This document shows positions 39,201 to 50,500 of a DNA stretch of 64,000 nucleotides, in pieces (position 1 is the first letter of the stretch; each line of letters opens with the position of its first letter). Under the pieces are notes generated by a model that was not told the origin of the DNA, did not search any database, and saw nothing but the letters and a program-made list of their open reading frames with translations. Where the stretch lies: positions 62,001-126,000 of the forward strand of contig LSRY02000032.1 in NCBI GenBank assembly GCA_001643675.2, written 5' to 3'. The DNA is from Monocercomonoides exilis (taxonomy: Eukaryota; Preaxostyla; Oxymonadida; Polymastigidae). Made by a program: the position numbers and the translations under genes.

Positions 39201-42200
39201 ATGAGCTGTTAATATGCACGTTGTTGCAAACAATCTGGTTCTGCAGCGAGATTTGAAACAATCGAAACACAAAATTTGGAGATTGTTTTCTGATTAAATA
39301 CATTGAAATGTGAGAAAGAAGGGTGACCAGAAATTCATTTGAATCGTATTCCACTCCTGGTTTAATATCAGCTCCAGTGTCCATCCGAAAATGCTTCAGA
39401 AATTGAAGAGCATCTAAATGTTCTTCTGATTGATCGAATTCCATTCTTAAAAAAAGATTTTGAAGCTCAAGAATTTCATTGTGATATTGATTTATTGCGT
39501 TTTGTGATTTCTTTGCAGCAAGACGCTCCCACTTCTCATGCTTTTCACGAAGAAAATGTTTGTGATAATAATGATGAGTTTCATTAAAGTTCAAATGACA
39601 TTCATCACAAGTCATTTGAATCTGAGGCCCTTTGTGAATATGATTCTCTTTATTGTCAATGAATCTACTTGAAGTTGGTGAGCTTTCTTTTTGTTGACTA
39701 AAAATAGCTTCTTTATCATCACAATCATGAAGCTCAGCTCCAGAAACAAGATCATCATAAACAGAATCATATGAATTCCATCCATCGCACCCTTCTTCGT
39801 CAAGTGGGAATGCGATGATGGAATATCGAAATTGAAGATGCATAAACAGCTGAATAATAACAGAATTCACAAAGCACAACGTATTGGGGTTGTACAAACC
39901 ACGATGTGCCATTTTTATCGATTGCTTTTGAATTGATACATGATTAAACAAGGAATTTGATTGCAAAAATTCAATTTCTCTTGTTCTACCAAAAGATAAA
40001 GATGGCTTTAATGCAGTTGAAGATGAGGCAGATAAAGCAGAATTGCCTGATTGATCTGATTGCAAATCTCTGCGAAGCACAAGTGGCAGGCTGTCAACGA
40101 AATTCAGAGTATTACAAATAAATGTAATGATTATTTTTTTGCTGTTTGGTGAATGTTTGAGGAGATGCGAGAATAAAACGCAAATATCATTGTTAAGTTT
40201 GCAAATGATGCTGGAATCCACATCCGAAGAAAATGAAGTGCCTGATGTGATAAGAAGACTAAATAACTCTTGAAGGCATTCAAAAGAAAAAGGCATTAGT
40301 TCATCAAAAGAAGCGATAGTTGCTGTATTTTCATTGCCAGATGTTGAACAAAATGTTAATTGATGAATTTGAATAGACAGCAACGATGACGACGACAAAG
40401 AAGAAGATGCTGATGAAGATGAAGTACCGTCGCAGCACATTAGATTTTTTGCATGTTTTGCATCTGAAGCTGCACAAAAGTGAGAAGTTGAACAGTTCTT
40501 TTCAAATTGTTCAACAATAAATATGAAACAATTCACAACCTTCAACACAAAGTGAACGTATTCGCAAGAGATGAAATAATGAGGATCGAAAATTCGATCT
40601 AGGCGCTGGTTTTGAAATGGAGAGAGAACGAAAGGTGATTTTGCTGGCGGAACATGAAAAGGCCAATACTTAAAGCAAACAGACTGATCTGCATTTGAAG
40701 AACTTGATTTCTTTTTATTTGATTCTTGCTCAAATTCTTTGGACAAACAGACAATTTCATCATCTCTTTCTTTTTCGTTAGTTCCATCAATCCCATTTCC
40801 CATAATTAGCAAAGGATTATTTATCTCTTCACAATCCAATGAACAAGATAGAAATATATCAGAATGTTCAAACAAAGACTGGTAAAGCAAGAAAATGTGA
40901 TGAAGAACGCTTGTAAAACTAAGCAACTGATCGTCTGATTCATTTTCCTTGCTAATAAGAAGAGCTGACAAGACTTTCAATCCAAATTTCATGTTCTCAA
41001 CATCTTTTAATTGAGCACAAGATTTCTTTGAAGGACTGGAGTCATATAGAAACTTTGAAGTGTGATTGGTCCTTGAGTTATTACATCTTAACTTCGACTG
41101 ACTGAATTGACCATTGTTTAAAAAACAGGTTAGAATATAATCTGCAACATAGCAGACAACCAAAGGAAGCAGCGATGGATTTTGAGAACTGCCATCAGAA
41201 AAGGAGCGAGCTGATGAACAGGCACAACATTTCTGCTCTAAAACATTCGGTGGGGAAGAATTGATACTTTGTTGAGAAATGGCTCGAAGGAATAAAATTA
41301 TGTTGCGAAAATTTTTTGAAGTTTCACTTTTAAAGAGAAGCTTTTTTTGCTGAGCAGAAGCAGCCAATCTTAAATGCTTACTGAGAAAGGTATGCTCAGT
41401 TGATGAACTGACTTCGGGCTTATCTAAACGAATTGAAGAAGAATAAACTTTTTCTTTTCTGCCAGAAAATATTCGCAGATCATCCATTCTCCTTTGTTTA
41501 TAATCGTCATTGTCTTCTTCGTCTGAGCAAGCGAGCAACAGCACGGAGACAGCATCGCAAAATTTAGGTTCAACGACAAATCTCGAAAGATCGCTTCCCA
41601 AATAATCTGCCGTTGCAGCAGTTAATTGCAGAAGTCTTTCAAATTCCAGCTTTTTTTCGACTTCGCATTTATTCATATTTCCGTGCCAATTTTCAAGAAA
41701 TTCTTTCAATCGCAAACGATTATTCAAAAAATAAGTTTGTTTGTTTTCTGAACTTGATAGAAATCCGTACAACAAGTTAATTTTCTCGTTAATGTGCTGA
41801 GTAAAACCAATTTCATAAATGCATGTTTTGTCATTGATATTCTGATGATGTCGAGGAGGAGAGAATTCTTGACATTGAATCAGCATGCTTTTAAGAAAGC
41901 CAACTTCCGAAGAACAAAAGGCTATGCATTGGTCAAAAATTGATAGAAAAAGGAGCTTTGATATTGAACGAGACGGATCATCAAAGAAATTCCTTCTATG
42001 ATCTGAATCAATTTGAATAAGGTTATTGCAAATAATATCTATTTTCTCAAAAGTTAAATGAGCTATTTTAGCGTTTATGCTACAAAGTTGATCTTCGTAT
42101 TCATCGACAATAAATGAAGCAATTGCTGTTATAAGCAAAGAGACATTTAACTGAATTGTTTCCGAATTTTCTAACTGCTTCTCTCTTTTCTCTTTTTCAT

Positions 42201-42531
42201 CATTATTTATGAATGATAAATGAATTAAAAGATATATTAGCCTTGATAAGCCTCCTGCGCCAACAAAATCAATTTTCCAATTTTTAAATGAAGAATCTTC
42301 AGAATAAGGGCAACTTTCAGTTCCACCTTTACTGTATTCCTTTGTTTGTGTAATATAATTCAAAAGGTTTCGTAGGTTGCAATTTAACTCATCTTGAGGG
42401 AAAAGAGGGTAAATAATCTTCCAGTCTTTATCTTGAGTTATATTCACGATATTGTTGCATTTGGATGATGAAAATAACATTTTATCTTTATCTTTCAACC
42501 TGCTACATTTTGATGTCAACTTATCATTCAT
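33245..42531 (-). CDS. USP-B: giant ubiquitin carboxyl-terminal hydrolase, paralogue of USP-A
   Basis: Predicted deubiquitinase. Exons 42531-38400 and 38310-33245 (TAA); one 89-nt phase-1 intron; 9,198 nt, 3,065 aa. The join restores a segment ending SVAYLLFYERIEPENDWEDEE, matching NSAYILIYERVEPIDDW at the same place in USP-A. Catalytic domain about residues 876-1400: Cys box RGLYNPNTLCFVNS (Cys about 886, codon 39874-39876), CPLC zinc half-site, LPNTLIIRLKRQSFDP, His box TGHYWSLVRK (His about 1313), then WIVFNDEYV. A C2H2 zinc-finger-like insertion (CDECHLNF with two His, residues about 975-998) sits inside the catalytic domain. Outside it the chain is helical and Ser/Asn-rich. Base composition is clearly more AT-rich than USP-A. 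The ATG chosen is the only sensible one, since the divergent iPGM gene begins 57 bp away. Confidence 0.9.
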
Positions 42532-42588
42532 TCAATTATGTTTTATAAACAAAAAAACTAAATGGTTGTCGATCAAATCATTTTCGAT
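42532..42588. promoter_or_regulatory. 57-bp divergent intergenic region (USP-B / iPGM)
   Basis: Start codons of two oppositely oriented genes are 57 bp apart (30 bp if iPGM starts at an in-frame upstream ATG at 42562). Both core promoters and 5' leaders must fit here or overlap the opposite gene. No motif can be named. Confidence 0.6.
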
Positions 42589-44368
42589 ATGTCGTATAAA
42601 CTTTCTGCTCTTCCAAGTGGTTTCCGCAAAGAGGGTCCCATTGTGTTGGTGTGTATTTTTTATAATAACACTTTGTTGTTAAGCTACAATTTTTTGCTTC
42701 ATTTTAACTGAAAAATACACTTTTGCTCTAAAGTGCATCCTTGATGGATATGGCCTTGGAAAGGATGATCCCAGTGCAAACCCAATTGTTGCTGCACATC
42801 CTACCTATATAAATGATCTTATTGAAAAGTCAAAATCAGCCGGTTTGTACAAGCAAATCCGTGCTCACGGACCTGCTGTTGGACTTCCATCAGAATCTGA
42901 TATGGGCAACAGCGAAGTTGGGCACAATGCAATGGGTGCCGGCCAAATTTACAGCCAAGGAACCATGTTGGTTGATGAAAGTTTCAAGACCGGAAGAATG
43001 TTCAAAACCGAAAACTGGAAAACTGTTGTAGGTGAAACAGCAAGCCACAGTGGAACTTTGCATATGTTTGGTCTTCTTTCTGATGGTAACATCCACTCTC
43101 ATATCGGACAAGTTGAACAGTTAATCGATGGTGCTGTCGAAACAGGCATCAAAACACTCAGAATCCACGTTCTTCTCGATGGACGTGATGTCCCACCAGA
43201 GTCTGGCTTGAAATACATTGACATGATTGAAGCAAAATTGGCTTCACTCGCAGCAAAGGGAGTTGATGCGAAGATTGCTTCAGGAGGTGGGAGAATGTAC
43301 GTGACCATGGATCGTTACAACTCTGACTGGAACATTGTACGCCGTGGATGGAATTCCATGGTTCATGGAATTGTCGAAGAGGCAGACATTAGCGACAAGT
43401 ACAAGGGATACTATCACTCTGCTCGCGAAGCTATTGAAGCATGCAGAGCTGCTTTCCCCGACAAAAAGGATCAATACAATCTTCCGTTTGTCATTGTCGA
43501 TGAAGCTGGATCCCCCATCGGAAAAATGAAGGATGGAGATGCTGTCATCAACTGGAATTTCCGTGGAGATCGTGCCATTCAAATCAGCAAAGCATTTGAG
43601 CTTCCTGATACTGAATTCACTTTCTTTGATCGTGGAACAAAGCCCAAGGTGCGCTATGCAGGTCTTCTTGAGTACGATACTGAGGTTCATATTCCCTCAC
43701 AGTTTCTTGTTCCACCACCAGAGATCTCACACACACTTTCCCAGTATCTTCTTGCCTCTGGTGTACCATCGTATGCCATTGCTGAAACACACAAATTCGG
43801 TCATGTCACATTCTTCTGGAATGGAAACAAGAGCGGATATATCGATGAAGCCCATGAGTTGTACGAAGTTGTCCCATCACTTCCAAATTCTGAAACAGAG
43901 ACTCATCCAGAGATGAAAGCCAAAGAAGTCACTGACAAACTTGTTGCTGCTCTGGAATCCAAGAAATACCGCTTCCTCCGCGTGAACTATGCCAACGGAG
44001 ATATGGTTGGTCACACTGGAAACTTTGACTCTTGCGTCAAATGTGTGCAATGCCTCGATAGAGAAATTGCCAGATTGGATGCTGCTGTGCGTGCTCAGAA
44101 TGGAATTCTGATAATCACAGCTGACCACGGTAATGTTGAAGACAAAGATCACAAAGGATCAAAGACATCACACACTTGTGCACCTGTTTTGTTCTCTGTC
44201 ACTGACTACACATACAAAGGTGAATATACACTTATTCCAGATTCAGTTAAGCCTGATGGTGAAGGAAAAGAAGGTGCTGGACTGTCCAACATTGCAGCAA
44301 CAGTTATGAATCTTTTAGGATTTGAAGCACCTGACGTCTATCGTAAGAGCATGATTCAGCTGAAGTAG
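42589..44368 (+). CDS. gpmI: Cofactor-independent phosphoglycerate mutase (iPGM)
   Basis: Glycolytic enzyme interconverting 3- and 2-phosphoglycerate with a Mn/Co-dependent phosphoserine intermediate; cytosolic. Exons 42589-42648 and 42734-44368 (TAA); 85-nt phase-0 intron; 564 aa, normal for the long eukaryotic/plant form. Splicing joins PIVL to CILDGYGLG, the metal-binding Asp motif. Catalytic Ser lies in MGNSEVGHNAMGAGQ (about residue 82). Further active-site blocks: HVLLDGRDVPPESG, NWNFRGDRAIQ, ADHGNVED and KTSHTCAPVLF (metal-ligand Asp/His). All signature residues look intact. An in-frame ATG at 42562 would add nine residues; the shorter start is preferred because it leaves room for a leader. 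iPGM is unrelated to the animal and yeast cofactor-dependent enzyme and is common in protists and bacteria. Confidence 0.96.
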
Positions 44369-44673
44369 ACGAACCAAAAGACTTTTTAACAATTTTACAT
44401 CTCTAATTCCAAAATTATCGCAATCTATTTCATTTTTTTTATCACTTGAAAATCTGAAACGCTTTAAATTTTCGATCACTTCAAAAAGTATCTTTTTAAA
44501 CGAAAACATTCAATTTTTTCATAGACATGCGCATTATCCCTTTTTCAATATTTCATTTTGCACAATACAACAGCCAATGAAGCAAAGCATTCCATTAAAG
44601 AACAAAAAAATACATTGCGATTCAGTTCAAAATTGTTTTGAGAAAAAAAGCAATTGGAGAAGTGAAATTAGAT
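44369..44673. other. AT-rich intergenic spacer between convergent genes
   Basis: 305 bp between the iPGM and eS25 stop codons. No supported feature beyond the two 3' ends. Confidence 0.5.
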
Positions 44674-45317
44674 TTACTCAGATGCAGCCTTTGCCTTTTT
44701 TGCAGCCTGTGGTTTTTTGGCTGCAGCCTTTGCCTCTTCAGCTGCTTTAAGTTCAGCTTCTTTTGCTGGGAAGCGTGTGTACAATACAAATGATCCGTGA
44801 CGAACCAATGGCTTAATCATCTTCTTGCGGCTGAGCATGTGAATTGCGCGGCGTGCAACAGTCAAGTTGCATTGAAGACGATCAGCAACAGAGGCAATAG
44901 TGATATTCTTCATTGTTGGGACACTTGATATGAGTTTTGCATATGACGGAGCATCGAGCAAAACGGCTGCTGCTCCTTTCTGTTCCTTGGTCGATACTTT
45001 TGACCATTTCTAAAGAAAAATATTTGAAGAAGATTTTTAAGATCAATAACATTTTCCAAATTTGGAAATAAATTATAACAATCGTGCAAAGTTTTTTATA
45101 ATAAAAAACTGAGAAGACGTGAGTCTAACCTTTTTAACTTGCTTAGCTCCGTGGCGGGCTGCAGATTTAGCGGCCTGAATTTGTTTGCTTTTTCCTCCTG
45201 ATTGCTCTTTTGCTGGCTATATTTTGCGGAATATAATTTTAAAGTTATTAACAAATTCATAATGAGCAAGTTGTAATTGTATTAAATTCATCAATAAATA
45301 AAAAATTGCCTAACCAT
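44674..45317 (-). CDS. RPS25: 40S ribosomal protein eS25 (RPS25)
   Basis: Small-subunit ribosomal protein with a winged-helix core. Exons 45317-45315, 45216-45130, 45009-44674 (TAA); 141 aa; both introns phase 0. Exon 1 contributes only the ATG. The spliced start is MPAKEQSGGKSKQ, followed by a basic N-terminal tail, then VKKKWSKV created across intron 2, which matches the KKKWSKGK hallmark of eS25. The core includes APSYAKLISSVPTMKNITIA, VADRLQCNLTVARRAIHML and LVRHGSFVLYTR. The C-terminus has an extra Ala/Lys tail of about 25 residues. The divergent Rho gene starts 68 bp away. Confidence 0.95.
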
Positions 45318-45385
45318 GATGTAAGTTTGATCTGAAATTTCCAAATATGACCTAATAATTTTAAGTAATAATAGAAACAGATCAA
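45318..45385. promoter_or_regulatory. 68-bp divergent intergenic region (eS25 / Rho GTPase)
   Basis: Start codons of eS25 (-) and the Rho-family gene (+) are separated by 68 bp. A shared or overlapping core promoter is implied; no element is recognised. Confidence 0.55.
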
Positions 45386-46396
45386 ATGGCAGAAGATCTT
45401 AAAGTTGTTGTTGTGGGTGATGGCGCAGTGGTATGGTGCAGAATTACAAAACATTTATATATCTTTATTATTTAATTTCTTATTTTCAACCAAATGATTT
45501 CCAAACTGGTTTTTACTGAATATTTAGGGGAAAACTTCATTACTATATGTTTATGTGAATAACTCTTTTCCAGATGGTTTATTTTCCTTTATTTCAAGAG
45601 ATTTTTACTTGAACATTTTGTATATTTTGTTAGATCACATTCCAACTGTCTATGACAATTATAACGCAAATGCTTCATACAATGGAAAACCTGTGATGCT
45701 GGTATGTATTATTTGTTTTTATTCGACATTCATTGAAGATTTATATTTTAGTCTATATGGGATACAGCTGGGCAATATGAATTTGACGATCAAAGGTTTT
45801 TTATTGAAATCATTTGAACAATATTTCATCCTATGTTTAATGCACTTTGAAAAACAGACAGCTGGCTTACGCTGATACAAACGTTGTTCTTATGTGCTTT
45901 TGTACAGTTGAAAAAAGTTCATTAACTTCAATTCAAACAAAGGTTTGCTTTGCGTAATTGAAATGTTAAGGATAATATCATTCTTTTGAAATTCGAAAGT
46001 GGTATCCGGAAATAACCAGATTTATAAAAGATCCAATTATTGTTTTAGCAGGAACAAAAATTGATCTCCGTGATGCTGATGAAAAAGCACCGGATGTTTG
46101 CACAGATGAAATGGTTTGGATATTGCTTTTGAAGATACAAGAAACGAGCTTTATAAATTTTTGTTTTCTTTCATCTGTTTTTATTTTCAACTATTATATT
46201 CACATCATATTCTCGCATTTTGCAATGCTCAAAAAAAATGCAGATTCAAGAAGTTGCAAAAAGTATAAAAGCTGCAGGTGTTGTATTGTGTTCTGCAAAG
46301 GAAAGGAGGAACGTTGAGGAAGTATTTCAAAGCATTATGAAAGCTCACTTTGAACCACCTGTAGCAGCGAAATCAGGTTGCTGCGTTATTATGTAA
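45386..46396 (+). CDS. Rho/Rac-family small GTPase
   Basis: Membrane-anchored GTP switch, typically controlling actin. Seven exons: 45386-45430, 45528-45576, 45634-45701, 45752-45795, 45858-45942, 46000-46113, 46244-46396 (TAA); 558 nt, 185 aa. All G boxes are rebuilt by splicing: P-loop GDGAVGKTSLL (exons 1/2), switch I DHIPTVYDNY, switch II WDTAGQYEFDD with the catalytic Gln, AGTKIDL, and CSAKE. The C-terminus is CCVIM: CVIM is a CAAX box, and a final Met predicts farnesylation. The region between TKID and SAK is about seven residues shorter than in Rac1, so the Rho insert helix is reduced. The F-P-D-D-H-I-P-T-V-Y-D-N-Y stretch is diagnostic for Rho over Ras or Rab. Six introns of 50-130 nt in a 1-kb gene make this the most intron-dense gene here. 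Confidence 0.94.
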
Positions 46397-46651
46397 ATTA
46401 GCTGTGAAGTTTAAAAGCATTCATTTCATTAATTGTGAGTTAGACGTTTATTTTACGTTACCACCAAATTATATTTTATTTATCATTTTAATTTTTTATT
46501 TTATTTTATTTTATTTTTGCATAATTCATAACACAATTATTTCCCAAAGTCAAGTTTTCTTTGCTGTTTTAAGTTTTCTATAATTTTTGATCACATCATT
46601 CATTTTACCACAATTTATTTTTTATTTTGATTTTTTTTTGAAAGGAACTTT

Positions 46652-47349
46652 ATGCAATCGGATTATTCCGAATTTGAGCATCAATTCCAAGAGAAACAAT
46701 GTAAATTTAATTCATTAGCTCGAAAATTGGAAAAGGAAGATGCTGGCCTCCAGCCGGAGGTGTGCGCAGTTTTATTGAAATAATATTAATTTTTTCAAAG
46801 GAGAGTCAATTTGCTTTACTAGATTCGCTGAAGCAAATGACACATTTATTTGAATGGTTGTGTCAAAGGGATCAATTTCTGCAATCAGCACAAGCAGTAT
46901 TTTTTTATTGAGATTAAAAAAATGTAACTTTCTTTAAAAGTATTTAAACGAGATATCATCAGATGCAGTTAAACTTTCACTGGCCATTCCTACACTTTAT
47001 GAAGAGTTAGGCATTCAAGAGAGTCAAGAGGATAAACAGTATGCTTTCCTGACTTATTCACCTTTTACATTTGAAATTTAGACAAAGAATCACTTCATTT
47101 GAAGCCCTCCTTTCGTTGAAAGCTCAACAAGAAATAAGAAATGCAGAAAGTCAAAAGCAGTCATGTAAGCAATCACAGCAAGCAGATTGTAAATTAATGC
47201 AAAATGATTCTTCAATTCTATCCACTCCAATTCAACAAGATAAATATTTACAAGCTTCAGAAGAATTGCTGTCCCCACTTATCCAATCTGACTCATCAAT
47301 TACTTTATCTCCACTTCTTCCAGCGCTTGCAAAGCCCGAAGGATCATAA
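46652..47349 (+). CDS. Small coiled-coil protein, unknown function
   Basis: Four exons: 46652-46759, 46801-46896, 46941-47038, 47082-47349 (TAA); sum 570 nt, 189 aa; introns of only 41-44 nt. Not recognised. Residues 1-130 are predicted helical and charged with heptad-like spacing (LARKLEKEDAGLQ, LLDSLKQMTHLFEWLCQRD, FEALLSLKAQQEIRNAES), typical of a coiled-coil subunit of a larger complex; the C-terminal third is Gln/Ser-rich and probably disordered. The divisible exon sum and consistent minimal introns support a real gene. It is convergent with the low-complexity gene beginning at 47551, leaving 201 bp between stops. Any small coiled-coil complex subunit (kinetochore, nucleoporin, BLOC-type) would fit; no choice is made. 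Confidence 0.6.
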
Positions 47350-47550
47350 ATATTCTGTTCAATATTTTTTTTTCATTTATTATCATTTTTAAAATTAATT
47401 TAAGTGAAATAATACAAATGTTGAAGATGAAGCAGACATATTATTTAACAACGTAACATTTTGTACTTATAAAGAATAACAATTGCAACGCAACATCATT
47501 TTTTAAAGAGAGATAAATTGTATTACCAAAATTATGAAAACTTTTGTGGT

Positions 47551-50500
47551 TTAAATGTTGGTGGATAAGCTGTCATTGACATCTTTGGAATAATCCTTTG
47601 AGAGGTCTTCAAGTTTTGACACTTCAGAATCATTAAAGAGCAAATTTCCATCCTTTTCCATTTCAGAAAGAATTTTTACTCCATCTCCACTTGCGTCTAG
47701 TTTATGCACATCGTCTTTTTCAATTAGCATGGAGTTATTTTCATGTTTTTCCGATTTTTCGTTTTCAGTCATTCCTTCGTTTTCCTTCTTTTCAACTTCC
47801 TCCTCCTCCTCCTCTTCTTCTTCTTCTTCAAATTCTTCTTCTTCTTCCTCTTCCTCTTCCTCTTCCTCCTCTTCTTCCTCTTCTTCTTCCTCTTCTTCTT
47901 CTTCCTCATTGTCTTCCCCAAATACTTCTTTAGAATCGTCTAAATTATTAGCATTCAAATTGCTTGAAGAAAGCAACTGGCTGAAAGAGCTTGAGGAAGA
48001 TGAAGGAGGGCGCGGAGGTTTCGAACGCGATGAAAGCAAAGAATTCTGCGAAGATAACGAACCAGAAGTTGAAGCTGAAGCTGAAGCAAGTGTTGAAGAA
48101 GATAAATTGGAAGAAGAAGAAGAAGGCGCAGAAGATGATGTGTTTAATGACGAAAGCGAAGAAAGAGGAGACAGCGACGATCGATCTGAAGTGAAAGAAG
48201 AAGAAGAAGCAGAGCCTGGTGAAGTAATTGAGCTGTTCAGAAGCGAACTTCCAGGTGAAATGACAGAAGACGTTAAGAGAGCTGATAGAGACGACAAAGA
48301 GGATTCATCAAGAGAAGATGCCGAATGAGAATTATTACCAGATGCCATGAATTTGGGATTTGCACTAAGTGCTGTTGAAGCTTGTTTACTCATTGCTTCA
48401 TTTGAATGTGTCGTTGTGTTCGCTTGTGAAGTTTGAAACGAAGTTTGCTCTTTGCGACTGAATTCCTTTGTGGGCGTGTTCAGTGCAGATGAAAGCTTGG
48501 TCGAATGAAGCGACTCTGCAGTTGCATCGCCCGCAAATTGATTGGATGCGTTTGTCTTTTCATTTCTTTCCGCTTCTGCCGCTTCCACTGCCGCTTCCGC
48601 TGCTGCTGTTGAAAGGAAAGAAGAGCGAAGCGGAGAAGAGGATGAAGAAGAGTTTGCTTGCTGAGTTGATGAATTGTTCTTTTGAGACTGTGCACGAATG
48701 GAAAGATAAGTCGGGGCGGTTGATGGAGAAGCGAAAGAAATCTGTGAATCTGGATGCTTTTCATTGTCCGCAGAATAGCTCGAAGGATGTGTGTGAGAGG
48801 AAGATAATGACACCCCTTCAGAAAACTGCTGATGCTCCGATTGATCAATCTTCTCGTCTTTGGCTTCAGCTTCTTCAATGGATGAAGCTGTTTTTAAAGG
48901 AAGAAAGAATTCCTCAACACCATTGCGCGTTCTCTTTGCCCTTTCAGCTGCCTCTTTTTCTTCTTCTTCAATAGATTTAGCGACTCTTTCAGGAGCTGAT
49001 GAAAGCGAAGCCGACAAAAGCTGAAGAGTCGAAGGTGAATTCAAAGAGGAATTTAGAGAAGAATTCAAAGAAGCCTGATTCATTGGCGGAGGCTGTGAAA
49101 TGGTGAATGGAAACATTCCCTGTTGAGATACATGCGATGGAAGCGGGCCCGATCCAGCTGTTGATTGAAGGTTGTTTTCAGTGTGTGACAGGACCTGCGG
49201 ACTTGAACGAGATGAGGCAGACAAAGAAGATGTGTTCTGAGTGTTGATAGAAGGAGAAGAAGAGACTGAAGTGTTGTGTGTTTGCATCCGTGATGCATCA
49301 TTGTGCAATGGAACAGAATCGATGTGAGCTGTTTTCATTGAGGATGGAGAAGAATGTGAAGAGTGAGAAGAATGAATAGAATGGGAGGAAAGAGAAGGAA
49401 GTGAAGAACCTGAAGAGATTGTGGAGCGCATATTCGAGTCTGAATGAACAGGAGTTCCAACAACAACTGCAATGTCTTGTGATGAAACATCCAATTTGGG
49501 TTCTTCCACATTTTGTCTTGATTGCTTGCCATGTGATGACGAAGGAGACAGCGTGTATGATGGAACGAACGAAGAATTCCCATCTTCAGTCGGTTTATCA
49601 ATAGCAGTCAAATGCATATGTGAATCCTGCTCTTTGGCTTTCACTGAATTTTCTGGTTGAATATTTCTTTCTGTTGATGGTTGTGTGCTGTTGCTTGGCT
49701 GCTCGGCAGAATCGCTGAAGGAAGAAAGAGCAGAAAGCGAGCGCAAAGATCTGTCAGACGACTCTTCTGCCTCATCATCCGCACTGAGCTCCATCTCTTC
49801 CTCGTCGCTGCTTTCTTCCTCTTCTCGTTGTTTCCGTCTCCGTTGAGAAGAATGGCTTTTGTGAAATTCTTCAGAACTTTCTTCATTTTTGCCATTTTTC
49901 TTATGTCGACGTGTGGTTTTCTTCGCCAAATGTCCACTTTTGTCGTTTTGTGATTGATGCGAATTGGCTGTTCCTTCATTCAAAAGCGAAGATGCTGCAG
50001 AAGAAGGAGAGGTCGTTCCAGACATTAGAGACAGATGCTGAAGTGACGGATGAATGGGAGAAGCATACAGTGACGAAAAAGACGCGGGCGTGGCTGGATA
50101 ACTGCTTGCTGATTGAAAAGCTTGTGGTGCATTCGAAGATGTTGGAAATGCAGGGTAAAAAGGCTGCCTCGCTTGGAATGGAGATTGTGAAGATGTTTGT
50201 GCTGATAGTGTCGATGCTGCTAATGCTGCTTGATATGCTCCATTTTGAGGGAGCAAAGATGGAGATCCATAAACACTGGGAGAAGAGCGTGATTGTGATG
50301 GATAAAAGCTCATTTGTCCAGAAGCAGTCATTGGCAAGCCTGGGCTTTGGTTAAGCCATTGCTGTTGCTGCTGACGGGCAAAAGGAGATTGAGAAGGTGA
50401 TGATCTTGAGATCGAAGGCAAAGAGGAAGAAAGAGAAGATGCTGAATAAGAGGAAGATGCTGAAGAAGAAGTGGATGGTGTGAGTGGTGTGCGAATTGTG

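Noticed and set aside
42562-42591. Upstream in-frame ATG as the iPGM start
   Set aside because: Would add nine unconserved residues and leave 30 bp to the divergent USP-B start; possible but less likely than ATG 42589.
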